Assembly (NCBI GenBank): GCA_900471925.1
Contig: UCGV01000027.1
Span: 52,630 to 116,629 of the forward strand
Source: Hyphomicrobiales bacterium
Lineage (GTDB): Bacteria; Pseudomonadota; Alphaproteobacteria; Rhizobiales; Rhizobiaceae
DNA: 64,000 nt
Direction: 5' to 3'
Under the pieces are notes generated by a model. That model saw only the letters and a program-made list of their open reading frames with translations. It searched no databases and was not told the DNA's origin. Made by a program: the position numbers and the translations under genes. Shown here piece by piece: positions 34,341 through 43,695 of the stretch. Positions within the stretch are counted from its first letter, which is position 1. Each line of letters starts with the position of its first letter.

Positions 34341-34904
34341 ATGCCGAGTTTCGACCCCTGCCGCATGTTCCGAAAGCTTGCCTATAACAATGCCCTGGCC
34401 AACAACCGCCTTCTTGCCGCTTGTGCCAATCTCAAGCCCGGCGAGTTTGAGGCCACCCGCACAAGTTTCTTCCCGTCGATTAAATCGACCTTGAACCATA
34501 TCCTCACGGTAGACTGGTTCTACGTGGATGGCCTCGAAGGCGGCACGCTCGGCCTTCGTGCCTTCGATGTTGAAGAGCCCTTTGACGATTTACCATCGCT
34601 CGCGGATGAACAGGCAAATGTGGATCAGCGCCTTGTCGCCGTTTGCGAGGCGGTGACGCCGGAAAAGCTGGCCTCAACGGTCGAACTGCAGCGCGACGGA
34701 CGCGTCCAGCGAGAGCGCATGGAAGACGTATTGAGCCACCTCTTCCAGCATCAGACGCACCATCGTGGCCAGGTCCATACCATGCTGGCCGGCAGCAGCG
34801 TCGCTCCGCCGCAACTCGACGAATTTATAGTCGATGACGATGCGCGCTTCAGGGGCGGCGAGATCACCGCCCTCGGCTGGAACGAACAGATGTTGATGCG
34901 TTAG
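34341..34904 (+). CDS. DinB-family metal-dependent protein
   Basis: A four-helix-bundle DinB/YfiT-like protein of 187 residues. The three probable metal histidines are in HILTVDW (about 53) and HQTHHRGQVH (about 134-142). Related proteins include thiol-dependent transferases, but the activity here is unknown. Its stop overlaps that of acvB on the other strand by four bases. Confidence 0.85.
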   Translation: MPSFDPCRMFRKLAYNNALANNRLLAACANLKPGEFEATRTSFFPSIKSTLNHILTVDWFYVDGLEGGTLGLRAFDVEEPFDDLPSLADEQANVDQRLVAVCEAVTPEKLASTVELQRDGRVQRERMEDVLSHLFQHQTHHRGQVHTMLAGSSVAPPQLDEFIVDDDARFRGGEITALGWNEQMLMR

Positions 34905-36283
34905 CTCTTAAGGCGTTCCTTCAAGCCATCGATGATCGTCTTCGTCAGCAACTCGTAGTTTTCATCGAAATGATGGTCACCCGGCAGTTCGATGACTTCA
35001 CCGCCGACATCCTTGACGGCTGGGCAAGCCACGTCGTCGTCATCATCGGCGCCGTAGATGCACTGGACGAGCTTCGTATCCGCGCCCTTCAGATCCTTGA
35101 CCGGATCGCCCCCTGCTCCGTCCGTTTTCTGACCAAGCCAGCCCATGACGGAGATGACGTAATCGACCTCATGCGACAGCGACAATAGCGAAACCTGCGC
35201 CACGGTATCCTTTTCGGCGGGCTTCAGACGCTGGTAGGTAGCAGGCAAGATATCCGCGCCGAAAGAATAGCCGATCAGAAGAACGTGCTTCACCTTCCAC
35301 TGTTTGCGGTAGAAGTCGATGATGCGGGACAGGTCGTCGGCGGTTTCCTGCGGCTTCCGCTCGGTCCAGAAATAGCGCAGCGAATCGATGCCGACGACGG
35401 GAATGCCTTCCTTCTGCAGCATCCCGCCGACTTCCTTGTCGATATCGCGCCAGCCGCCGTCGCCCGAATAGATCACCGCCATAGTGTCCAGGTTCGGCTT
35501 GGTATCGAGAACGGCAAGCGGCAGGCCAAGCGGATTGTCGAAGGCGCCCGAAGCCGTCACCAGATCGTCGAGCGTGTCGGCAAACACGGTCTGCGCATCG
35601 TCAGAGGATTCGCGGATCTCGATGGCATCATGCGCCTTCTTCAGATCTTCGACGTGGGCGCGGCCATCCTTGTCGGCCTTAGGCGTGAAGGTGGCGATGA
35701 TGGGATCAGGCAGGGCACCATCGCTGAGCCCGTAAATGCTGCGATCACCGACCACCTGTCTTGTTGCCGGCGTGCAAAGCTCCTGGTTCAGCGGAATGCC
35801 GGCTGGCGGATCGACAGCGAATGTCTGACCGATAGTCGCATCCGGCGTCTGCGCGGCAATGGCGAGAGCCAGCGCGCCGCCCTCGCCGATGCCGGCGACA
35901 ATCGGCAGGTGATACGGGCTGTTGCCGGCCGCACGCTGCACCTGCTGGCTCAGCGCTTCAATGTCGGAAACCGTATAGATGCAGCCATCGTTGAGGCTGA
36001 CGTCATAGCGATTGAGCGCATTCATGTAGGAGGGAAAATCGACGCCGATGACGACAGAACCCTGCGAGACCAAGCGGTCGGCCTCGGTCTTTTCGTTGTC
36101 TCCCCAGCCGGCGGCATCCGAAATCAGAAAGACGGCGCCCTTCACTTCGCCCTGCGGCAGGAAGATGTGTGGTGAAGGAATAAGGCCGGTCTCGAAGCTC
36201 TGGGTGGTCTCTTCGGCAGCATAGGCAGGCGCAACCGCGAGCATGCTGACGCAGGCGGCTGCAAACAGGATCTTTTTCATCAT
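34901..36283 (-). CDS. acvB: Lysyl-phosphatidylglycerol hydrolase AcvB (VirJ/AtvA)
   Basis: An exported two-domain alpha/beta-hydrolase of 460 residues. It has a signal peptide (cut after AYA, about 22), an N-terminal VirJ-like domain (about 30-245) whose elbow reads GIGEGG with no serine, and a C-terminal VirJ domain (about 255-455) with nucleophile S340 in GYSFGAD and a late His in DHHFDENY. In Agrobacterium AcvB removes lysine from lysyl-PG made by LpiA; in R. tropici the orthologue atvA is needed for acid tolerance. It overlaps lpiA by ATGA. Confidence 0.92.
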   Translation of the reverse strand: MMKKILFAAACVSMLAVAPAYAAEETTQSFETGLIPSPHIFLPQGEVKGAVFLISDAAGWGDNEKTEADRLVSQGSVVIGVDFPSYMNALNRYDVSLNDGCIYTVSDIEALSQQVQRAAGNSPYHLPIVAGIGEGGALALAIAAQTPDATIGQTFAVDPPAGIPLNQELCTPATRQVVGDRSIYGLSDGALPDPIIATFTPKADKDGRAHVEDLKKAHDAIEIRESSDDAQTVFADTLDDLVTASGAFDNPLGLPLAVLDTKPNLDTMAVIYSGDGGWRDIDKEVGGMLQKEGIPVVGIDSLRYFWTERKPQETADDLSRIIDFYRKQWKVKHVLLIGYSFGADILPATYQRLKPAEKDTVAQVSLLSLSHEVDYVISVMGWLGQKTDGAGGDPVKDLKGADTKLVQCIYGADDDDDVACPAVKDVGGEVIELPGDHHFDENYELLTKTIIDGLKERLKS

Positions 36284-38886
36284 TTTCTCACTACCCCTTT
36301 CAATCCGCCCCCGATCAGAAATGTCGCATCCATCAATGCGATCATCGGATTGCCCCCTCCGGAAACTGCAAGATAGCGCGGTTGCCAGTGCGGATGAAAC
36401 TTGGATTTGAAGGCACGAAGCCCCTTGAAGTTGTAAAAGCGTTCGCCGTGTTCGAAGACAGTACCACCGATACGGTCCCAGACGGGCGCCACCTCGCGCT
36501 TCGACATGCCGGAGAGAGGCGCCATGCCGAGGTTGAAATGCGTAAAACCCTGGGCACGCAGATATTCCATGATCTGCACGAACAGGAAGTCCATCGACCC
36601 CTTCGGCGCCTCGGGCGAGAAACGCATCAAGTCGATCGTCCCCTCCTCCTTCGCCGCGGTGACGAGAATATTGGCGAAGGCGACGATCTTGCCGTCCTTC
36701 TTGAGCACGCCGACCGGCTGCGATGTCACGTAGTCAGGATCGAAGGCGCCAAGGGAGAAGCCCTTTTCCTTGGCATTGTGATGCTCGAGCCAGGCGTTGG
36801 AAACGGCTGCGAGATCCTCCAGGACGGCGGGCACATCGGCGGATTCTATAACGGCGAATTCCAGGCCGTCGCGCTGGGCGCGACTTGCCGTCTGACGCAG
36901 ATTTGCCCATTTCCCGCCCTTCATTTCGAAGGCACCGAGATCAGCCACCGCCAGCTCGCCGAGTTTGAAGGCGCGCAATCCGGCATCGGCGCAATGCGAA
37001 AGCAGCGCCGGCGAGATCTGATAGAAGACCGCTCGGCAGCCGGCGGCGCGCGCCGCCTCCACGAAGCGCCAGACCAGTTCCTGTACGGCATGATGGTCGC
37101 CAATCGGGTCGAACAGCGCGATCCAGGAGCGACCCTGCCGGCCATACATGATGAAGGCGTCGCCCTTTTCCGAGAACATGATGGACTTGTCGCCCATGCG
37201 CACCAGGTTTGCGTCCGCGCTATCCTGCTTGTCGACGATTTCGACGGCACGGCGAACGGCATCTTCATCCGCCGGCTCCGGCCTGAAGGTTGCCGGCCGC
37301 AATAGGCTGAAGACGGAGATCGCCAGGGAAATGATGGTAATGCCGAGCACGGCGCGCAGGCCGCGCGGCGCCTCCGCCGCAAATTCGAACTGCCACCACA
37401 GTTCGTTGCTATATTCCACGTCGCGATAGACGAAGAGCAAGATGACGACGGCGCCAACGATGATCACCGCGATCGCCATCAGCCAGGATGCCGTCATCGC
37501 CTGGTTCAGCAGCGAGGCATGGCGGGTAAACAGCCGGCGGCTGACCAACAGCCCGAAGATCAGGAAAGCCAGAAAGGCCGCTTCGACAAGTGCGATCGCC
37601 TTTAGCAGCGAAAGCGTCAATGCGACAACAGCCGACAGCACGGCCACCCACCACGCGCCGTCGAGCCGCTGGCCGAGGCCACGGGCGGCAACGACCAGCG
37701 CAAGACCGAACAGGCTGGAAAGGAAATGCGCGCCTTCGACGATCGGCAGTGGCAGGTAGTCGGAGAGCAGTTCAAGGTTCTGGTCGGGCGTCGGCGTCAC
37801 GCTCGAAAAGATCAGCATGACGCCCAGAAGCAGCGCCAGCGCCGAGAGAAGCTGCGGCATCAGCCGCCCGCCGATGCGTCTTACGCTGGAGGCAGCCGGA
37901 TGGTCCACGAAGCGGCGCAGCTCGGTGGCCGACACCGCAAGGATGGCGATCAGCAACGGCAGGACGTGATAGATCAGGCGGTAGAGAACGAGCGAACCGA
38001 GAACGGCATCGATGTTCACCGCGCTGCCGAGCGAAGCGATGATGACGGTCTCGAAGACGCCGAGGCCTGCCGGGACGTGGCTCAGCACCCCAAGCCCGAC
38101 GGCAATCGCATAGACGGCGAGGAAGACCGGCCAACCGATCGCTGTCTGCGGCAGGAGCACGTAAAGCACCGAAGCGGAAGCGGCGATATCGAAGGCAGTA
38201 ACCAGAAACTGGCGCGACCAGGTGCGCGAATCCGGCAGGCGAAGCGCGATCGAGCCTATCCTGATGACGCGACCGTCGCGGCCGAGCACCATGAGAATGC
38301 CGAGGATAGCGAGGATCGCCCCGGCAATGACGCGGAGCCAGAAGCTGCTGAAGCTGATCAGCGGCGCAATTTCGTCAGCGATGACGAGCAGCGCGATCGC
38401 CGCTACCGCAGCAAGGCCGAGGCCGAAGGACAGTGTGACAAAGGCGATGACGCGGCCGATATCCTCGGGCGAAAGTCCAAGCCGCGTATAGGCGCGGTAG
38501 CGGATAGCACCACCCGACAAGGCGCCGAAGCCTGCTGTATTGCCCACCGCGTAGGCGCTGAACGCCGTAAGCGCGACATGCGGAAAAGGCAGCCGCTTGC
38601 CGATATAATCAATCGCGTTGAGATCGTAGAAGACGAGTGCCAGGAAACTCAGCGCCGTAAAGAAGAGGGCAAGCAGGATCGAACTCAGGCGGGTTTCCGC
38701 CAGTGCTTCTACCACATCGTCGTAACGGACCTCGTCCGTCAGCTGCATGATGGCATAACCGACGAGGCAGAAGATCAACAGCGTGGCGAGTGCCGTCAGC
38801 GGCGTGCGATAGCGTCGAAACAGCCCGCGCAGCGAAAAGCCTTCATCCGTCTCTGAGATTTCTTCCAACTTGCCGTTACCCGACAT
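36280..38886 (-). CDS. lpiA: Lysylphosphatidylglycerol synthase and flippase (LpiA/MprF)
   Basis: It transfers lysine from lysyl-tRNA to phosphatidylglycerol and moves the product across the membrane, giving cationic charge, peptide resistance and acid tolerance. The 868-residue protein has about 14 membrane helices in the N-terminal flippase (DUF2319-like, about 28-530) and a soluble C-terminal synthase domain (DUF2156, about 550-850), with KSIMFSEKGDAFIMYGRQGRSWIA-type and FNLGMAPLSGM stretches. It is the first gene of lpiA-acvB and has AGGA before its ATG. Confidence 0.95.
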   Translation of the reverse strand: MSGNGKLEEISETDEGFSLRGLFRRYRTPLTALATLLIFCLVGYAIMQLTDEVRYDDVVEALAETRLSSILLALFFTALSFLALVFYDLNAIDYIGKRLPFPHVALTAFSAYAVGNTAGFGALSGGAIRYRAYTRLGLSPEDIGRVIAFVTLSFGLGLAAVAAIALLVIADEIAPLISFSSFWLRVIAGAILAILGILMVLGRDGRVIRIGSIALRLPDSRTWSRQFLVTAFDIAASASVLYVLLPQTAIGWPVFLAVYAIAVGLGVLSHVPAGLGVFETVIIASLGSAVNIDAVLGSLVLYRLIYHVLPLLIAILAVSATELRRFVDHPAASSVRRIGGRLMPQLLSALALLLGVMLIFSSVTPTPDQNLELLSDYLPLPIVEGAHFLSSLFGLALVVAARGLGQRLDGAWWVAVLSAVVALTLSLLKAIALVEAAFLAFLIFGLLVSRRLFTRHASLLNQAMTASWLMAIAVIIVGAVVILLFVYRDVEYSNELWWQFEFAAEAPRGLRAVLGITIISLAISVFSLLRPATFRPEPADEDAVRRAVEIVDKQDSADANLVRMGDKSIMFSEKGDAFIMYGRQGRSWIALFDPIGDHHAVQELVWRFVEAARAAGCRAVFYQISPALLSHCADAGLRAFKLGELAVADLGAFEMKGGKWANLRQTASRAQRDGLEFAVIESADVPAVLEDLAAVSNAWLEHHNAKEKGFSLGAFDPDYVTSQPVGVLKKDGKIVAFANILVTAAKEEGTIDLMRFSPEAPKGSMDFLFVQIMEYLRAQGFTHFNLGMAPLSGMSKREVAPVWDRIGGTVFEHGERFYNFKGLRAFKSKFHPHWQPRYLAVSGGGNPMIALMDATFLIGGGLKGVVRK

Positions 38887-39101
38887 TTCCTACCTGCTGC
38901 AATTGCCAGTTTGGCGGGAACTTCTTTCGAAAGACGTAACATAAGCAACATGCAAGCTTTATGAATCATGTTGCGGCTACCCACATCCGCGCTTGCCGCC
39001 TCCTTCATCCTCAATTGGGGCAAATTTGCGCAGCGCACAGGCCGGATCGCATTGCAATTTCGTAAGGCTGCCATGCTGGTCAGGATCAGCGAGGGTCTGG
39101 A

Positions 39102-41174
39102 TCAGGCCGGTGGTTCGCCCCCGCTATGGGCCTGAGCGGCATAGCGCGCCGCAGCCACACTTGCCTCGATTTCACGGTCGCCTGAAACCTGGACCGTCGG
39201 AACGGCGAATTCGATGCCATTTTCCTTGAAGGCATTGCGGATCATCGCCAGCGCGTTGCGGCGGATGACGAATTGCTCCCCAGGTTTGGTCATCATCGAG
39301 AGGCGGATTTCTATGGCGAATTCGCCAAACTGTTCCACGCCCTTCATCTTCAGCGTTTCGATGATGTTCGGACCCCATTCCGGGTTATCGAGCAGCTGCT
39401 GGCCGATCTGCTTGATGATCTTCTTCGTCTTCACGAGATCGGTGTCATAGGTGACGTTGAGGCTGATCTTGTCGATCGTCCAGTCGCGATTCAGGTTCTT
39501 GACCGCACCGAGCTCTCCGAACGGCACTGTCGTCAGCGGCCCGCGATGATGGCGAAGCTTGACGGAGCGCAGGCTGAAGGCTTCGACGACACCCTTGTGG
39601 CTGCCGCTTTCGATATATTCCCCGACGCGGAAAGCATCGTCCCAGAGATAGAACATCCCGCTGATGACATCCTTGACGATGGTTTGCGCGCCGAAACCGA
39701 CGGCAACGCCAACGACACCGGCACCGGCAATCAGCGGCCCGATCTCGATCCCGAGACCAGAGAGCACCATCAGTGCGGCGATCACGACGATGACGACCGC
39801 GAGGATATTGCGGAAGATCGGCAGCAGCGTCTGCAGACGGGCGCGTTTGACCTTCTCGTCGTCGCTGACAATGCCATCGACAGGTGAAGCAAGCAGCTTG
39901 CCGTCGATATAGGCCCGCACGAGGTGCCACAGAAGATCGGCTGCAAGCAGAATGACGACGCCGCCGATGGTGCCGCGCGTGATACGGTCGACCATCGTTT
40001 CATTCGATGTCATCATCATAGCCGTTTCGACACCAAGCACGTGCCCGAGCCAGATTGCCGCAAGCGCGATGATAAGAGCCCGAACACCGCGGTCGAGCAG
40101 TACGGTCGCAATATGCCGCTGCGCGAGGAAACCCGCTTCGGCCTGGTGAAAGGATTTGACGGCAAGTGTCGAGACGGAAAGCACCTTCGGCAGCAACAAC
40201 AGATAGATGCAGACCCAGAGCAGCCAGTCGAAGCTTAGAACCCAGATGCCCCAGAGCAGCAGGAAATAAAGGATCAGCAGCCAGTTGATCACATGGCGAT
40301 GCCGCGTCTCATTTCCGGGCCGGGACCAGACTGCTTCCGTCGCGATCAGGAAAAGGCCGATACCGAGGATGTAGCCGACGAGATAACGCGCGGCCATGGA
40401 ATAGCCGAGCGGCTCCATCGACTGGAGGATAACCCAGCCGAAGATGAAGTAGATCACGAAAAGCGCGCAACGACGAAACCAGAATTGCGCGACGGCCGCA
40501 TCGACCGCCACCGTCTCGCCCTCGCCACGCGGGAGGGTGACGAGATCGACGATGACCCCGCCGATGGAAACGGCAAAACGCTGCACGACGAGAGCGATGG
40601 CAAGCGCAATCGCGATATTCTGGCTGATCGGCGGCCAGTTGAAGATAACGAGAGCGAGACCGGTCGCGAGAGCGAAGACAAATGCCGGAATGATGCGCGC
40701 TGCAAGCCGGGTGCCTGTCATTTGCGCGGCCCGTTCCCGCCTCTCGCGCACCGCCCTGCGCACCACTATCTCGACGATGAAGCCGGCAATGAGGAGCACT
40801 AGGAACTGCGCCGCCATGCGCAGAGGCCCGGCATCGTGCAATTCGCTCATGACAAGGGAGGACGCCTGCGCCACCTCGGAAGGCAGCGTCATCGCCGCGC
40901 CGGAGACCATGGCGATATGCCGGCGGGCATGTTCCAGCCGGCCTGACAGGACTGACATTTCCTCCTGGTCTGTGGTCTGGGCAGCCGGCGCCGCCATCTG
41001 CGTCGCCATCCACTGCTTCACCTCCGGCGTCTGCATCAGCTCCATCATCTGCCGTACCTGCGCAGGCGGTGGAATGGCATCGGCAGCAGGCGGCATTGTC
41101 TGTGCGTGAACGGCACTGAAAAGAGAGAGCAGCATCATGATGCCACAGATGCCGATCGCAGAAATTCGCCCCAT
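39102..41174 (-). CDS. MscS-family mechanosensitive channel (large form)
   Basis: The 690-residue protein has a signal-like N-terminus (to about 24), a periplasmic segment with a predicted coil (about 30-110), roughly ten membrane helices, and the MscS pore and cytoplasmic domain near the end: GAGVVGVAVGFGAQTIVKDVISG, then LRSVKLRHHRGPLTTVPFGE. It belongs to the long MscK/YbiO-like group. It opens on hypo-osmotic stress. The ATG at 41174 was chosen over 41240 because it begins the export signal. Confidence 0.9.
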   Translation of the reverse strand: MGRISAIGICGIMMLLSLFSAVHAQTMPPAADAIPPPAQVRQMMELMQTPEVKQWMATQMAAPAAQTTDQEEMSVLSGRLEHARRHIAMVSGAAMTLPSEVAQASSLVMSELHDAGPLRMAAQFLVLLIAGFIVEIVVRRAVRERRERAAQMTGTRLAARIIPAFVFALATGLALVIFNWPPISQNIAIALAIALVVQRFAVSIGGVIVDLVTLPRGEGETVAVDAAVAQFWFRRCALFVIYFIFGWVILQSMEPLGYSMAARYLVGYILGIGLFLIATEAVWSRPGNETRHRHVINWLLILYFLLLWGIWVLSFDWLLWVCIYLLLLPKVLSVSTLAVKSFHQAEAGFLAQRHIATVLLDRGVRALIIALAAIWLGHVLGVETAMMMTSNETMVDRITRGTIGGVVILLAADLLWHLVRAYIDGKLLASPVDGIVSDDEKVKRARLQTLLPIFRNILAVVIVVIAALMVLSGLGIEIGPLIAGAGVVGVAVGFGAQTIVKDVISGMFYLWDDAFRVGEYIESGSHKGVVEAFSLRSVKLRHHRGPLTTVPFGELGAVKNLNRDWTIDKISLNVTYDTDLVKTKKIIKQIGQQLLDNPEWGPNIIETLKMKGVEQFGEFAIEIRLSMMTKPGEQFVIRRNALAMIRNAFKENGIEFAVPTVQVSGDREIEASVAAARYAAQAHSGGEPPA

Positions 41175-41266
41175 GCCCGCCTCCGGTTTTGCGCGTCCGG
41201 CATTTATGCAAGTGCCACGGCGGAAAAGCCAGCCAAACAAACGGCCTAGCCGTCGCAGTCAGGCCA

Positions 41267-41296
41267 AAAGAAAACCGCCGACCTTTCGGTCGGCGG
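41267..41296 (-). terminator. Terminator after gnd
   Basis: A 9-bp stem CCGCCGACC/GGTCGGCGG with a TTTC loop, followed on the minus strand by GGTTTTCTTTT. Confidence 0.85.
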
Positions 41297-41321
41297 CTGA
41301 TAGCAAGACAATGGTCTTCGC

Positions 41322-42347
41322 TTACTTGTGCGGCTTTTCGGCATGGCCGCCGAAGCCGGCGCGCATGGCCGAAAGGACCTTGTTGGCGAATTCGTCCTGG
41401 TCGCGCGAGGAGAAGCGGCCATGAAGGGCGGCGCTCAACACTGGGGTCGGCACGCTTTCGTCGATGGCGGCCATGATCGTCCAGCGGCCCTCGCCGGAAT
41501 CCGAGACGCGGCCGGCATATTTGGTCAGCACCGGATCCTTGTGCAGCGCATCGGCGGTGAGGTCGAGCAGCCAGGAGGTGATGACGCTGCCGCGACGCCA
41601 GACTTCGGCGACCTCAGGCAGGTTGAAATCGTACTGATAGAATTCCGGATGAGCGAGCGGTGCCGTCTCGGCGTCTGCCTCATGCGTCAGCGCGCCGACA
41701 TTGGCGTGCTTCAGAATGTTGAGACCTTCGGCATAGGCGGCCATCAGGCCATATTCGATACCGTTATGGACCATCTTGACGAAGTGGCCGGCACCGTGCG
41801 GACCGCAATGCAGGAAACCCTGCTCGGCGGTGCTGAGGGCCGCTGCTTCCGGCGTGCGGTTCGGCGAATTTTCCGTCGTGCCCGCGCCCGGCGCCAGCGT
41901 TGCGAAGATCGGCGACAGATGTTGCACGATACCCTTCTCGCCGCCGATCATCAGGCAGTAGCCGCGTTCGAGGCCGAAGACGCCGCCGCTGGTGCCGACG
42001 TCGACATAATGGATGCCCTTGGTGATGAGTTCCGCACCGCGACGGATGTCGTCGTGATAATAGGAATTACCGCCATCGATAAGGATATCGCCGTCGTGCA
42101 GCAGCGGAACGAGCGAAGCGATCACCTTGTCGGTGATGGCAGCCGGCAGCATCAGCCATACGGCGCGCGGACGTGCAAGCTTCGAGACGAATTCCTCGAG
42201 CGAGGCGCTGCCGTCTGCGCCGAGGCCGACAAGCTCGGTGACGCTTTCCGGCTTGGCGTCGTAGACCACGCATTCGTGGCCGCCCCGCATCAAGCGCTGG
42301 ACCATGTAATTGCCCATACGGCCCAAACCTACCATGCCAAGCTGCAT
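41322..42347 (-). CDS. gnd: 6-phosphogluconate dehydrogenase, decarboxylating (short form)
   Basis: It oxidises and decarboxylates 6-phosphogluconate to ribulose-5-phosphate. The 341-residue product belongs to the short, often NAD-preferring form: GLGRMG loop (7-12), substrate residues in GTSGGVFGLERG, catalytic Lys in HFVKMVHNGIEYG. In rhizobia this complements the Entner-Doudoroff route. A LacI-type operator-like sequence lies 16 bases upstream. Confidence 0.92.
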   Translation of the reverse strand: MQLGMVGLGRMGNYMVQRLMRGGHECVVYDAKPESVTELVGLGADGSASLEEFVSKLARPRAVWLMLPAAITDKVIASLVPLLHDGDILIDGGNSYYHDDIRRGAELITKGIHYVDVGTSGGVFGLERGYCLMIGGEKGIVQHLSPIFATLAPGAGTTENSPNRTPEAAALSTAEQGFLHCGPHGAGHFVKMVHNGIEYGLMAAYAEGLNILKHANVGALTHEADAETAPLAHPEFYQYDFNLPEVAEVWRRGSVITSWLLDLTADALHKDPVLTKYAGRVSDSGEGRWTIMAAIDESVPTPVLSAALHGRFSSRDQDEFANKVLSAMRAGFGGHAEKPHK

Positions 42348-42362
42348 CTGAAATCTCCTGGG

Positions 42363-42379
42363 ATTTAATCGATATGATT
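42363..42379. promoter_or_regulatory. Possible LacI-family operator before gnd
   Basis: ATTTAATCGATATGATT carries the central TTAATCGAT core that LacI-family carbon regulators of rhizobia recognise; the right half is imperfect. Confidence 0.25.
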
Positions 42380-42622
42380 CCGGAAATTAACACCGGCATT
42401 GTGACAGGCAAGCGAAGTCTCTGTTACAAAGGCGAATGCGTCAAATGCGCCTTGCGCACGGCTCTATCTTCCGCGCTGAATACTCTGCCGTCTTTTGAAT
42501 GAAATTCCAATCACCAACGCAGATGCGGCCGCCTCGTCGACGACCGCTTTAATGTTTGCTCGGGCCGACATGGGCGCCATCGCCCGCTCGTTCCCATTGC
42601 TGTAGCCGATGAAACTTCGACC

Positions 42623-43105
42623 TCAGCCTTCCTGCGCCGTGGCCTGCTCGCCCCGCATTTCGCTGAGAAACATGCCGTCGCGCAGATTGATGCCATATTC
42701 CACGAAGGCTTTCATGCAGCAGAACATCTGCGTCCAGCCCTCCATGTTCTGATAGGTCCCACGCCGTCCCGGCTCATCCTCCCGCCAACCGTCTTCGGCG
42801 ATGGTCACCATCGTGCCGCCATCCTCGAGCGGTTTGAAATTCATCTCGACGAGGGTCTTGTACGGTTTCTTCTCTTCGTCTGTGGCGCCATCCCAGCGCA
42901 ACACGATCTTGCTCTCCGGTACCAGTTCGATCACCTCGACCGGCACGTCCTTCCACCACGTCACCGTCGTGCCTTGCACCAGCGGCGCACTCGCGCCGCC
43001 AACCGTGGTGAAATAGCTCGACAGTTTCGTTGGATTGACCACCGCATCGAAGACATCGGCAACCGGGCGGCCGATGCGGCCCGAGACGCGAATATTGAGG
43101 GACAT
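42623..43105 (-). CDS. SRPBCC (AHSA1-like) domain protein
   Basis: The 160-residue helix-grip protein begins NIRVSGRIGRPVADVFDAVV and has the AHSA1-type end GWTQMFCCMKAFVEYGINLRDG. These are often divergent partners of ArsR regulators, as here (56 bases to the next gene). The ligand is unknown. Confidence 0.85.
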   Translation of the reverse strand: MSLNIRVSGRIGRPVADVFDAVVNPTKLSSYFTTVGGASAPLVQGTTVTWWKDVPVEVIELVPESKIVLRWDGATDEEKKPYKTLVEMNFKPLEDGGTMVTIAEDGWREDEPGRRGTYQNMEGWTQMFCCMKAFVEYGINLRDGMFLSEMRGEQATAQEG

Positions 43106-43141
43106 GCGACTTCCTCCTCTTCTCCGTTGTATCCGGCCAAA

Positions 43142-43160
43142 TTATGTTATAAAAACATAA
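43142..43160. promoter_or_regulatory. Operator-like inverted repeat between the SRPBCC and arsR genes
   Basis: TTATGTT-ATAAA-AACATAA, perfect 7-base arms, ends one base before the arsR ATG. It probably binds the ArsR-type regulator. No ribosome site is visible for arsR, so its transcript may be nearly leaderless. Confidence 0.55.
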
Positions 43161-43161
43161 C

Positions 43162-43494
43162 ATGTCAAGCAAATCGGATGACGACCCAATTTTCAAGGCG
43201 CTGGCCCACCGACATCGCCGCGATATTCTCGACCTGCTGAAAGAAGAGCCGCGTACCACGGGTGCGCTCTGCGCGGCTTTCCCGAACATGGATCGTTGTA
43301 CCGTGATGCAGCATCTGAAAGTGCTCGAGGATGCCGATCTCATCATCGCCAGGAAAGAAGGCCGGGAACGCTGGAATCATCTGAACAGTCTGCCGATCAA
43401 GCAGATCCACGACCGTTGGATCAGCGCCTACGCCGGCCACGCACTCTCGATTCTCGATCGGCTGAAGAGCGATCTCGACGGTTCCGCCCGATAA
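43162..43494 (+). CDS. ArsR-family transcriptional regulator
   Basis: The 110-residue winged-helix protein has IFKALAHRHRRDILDLLKEEPRTTGALC (helices 1-2), recognition helix DRCTVMQHLKVLEDADLI, and wing RKEGRERWNHLN. The usual metal-site CxC in helix 3 is absent, as in the SRPBCC-linked subgroup. It is divergent from the SRPBCC gene, with the palindrome at its start codon. Confidence 0.88.
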   Translation: MSSKSDDDPIFKALAHRHRRDILDLLKEEPRTTGALCAAFPNMDRCTVMQHLKVLEDADLIIARKEGRERWNHLNSLPIKQIHDRWISAYAGHALSILDRLKSDLDGSAR

Positions 43495-43695
43495 TCTGCA
43501 GCGCAACAGGTAGCCGTCATCGGAATATCACGTTCGCCCCCTAGAGCATCGATTGGGGAGTGAGGGCGAAATCCGTGGCCTGTGCGTGCCATCAGGAGAT
43601 CGAATCCGGAGCCGGGGTGTCATTTGAAGCAACGTCCAGCCTGCCGGCCGGTCGTCGTTTCGATAACGCTTTTCGACCGAGAGGATATTTCCATC

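Noticed and set aside
38887..39101. EcfG promoter before lpiA
   Set aside because: GGAAC occurs on the plus strand but points away from lpiA, and no CGTT lies 16-17 bases from it.
42380..42622. Gene between gnd and the SRPBCC gene
   Set aside because: A 61-codon minus-strand frame overlaps the SRPBCC end and lacks a ribosome site or family features.
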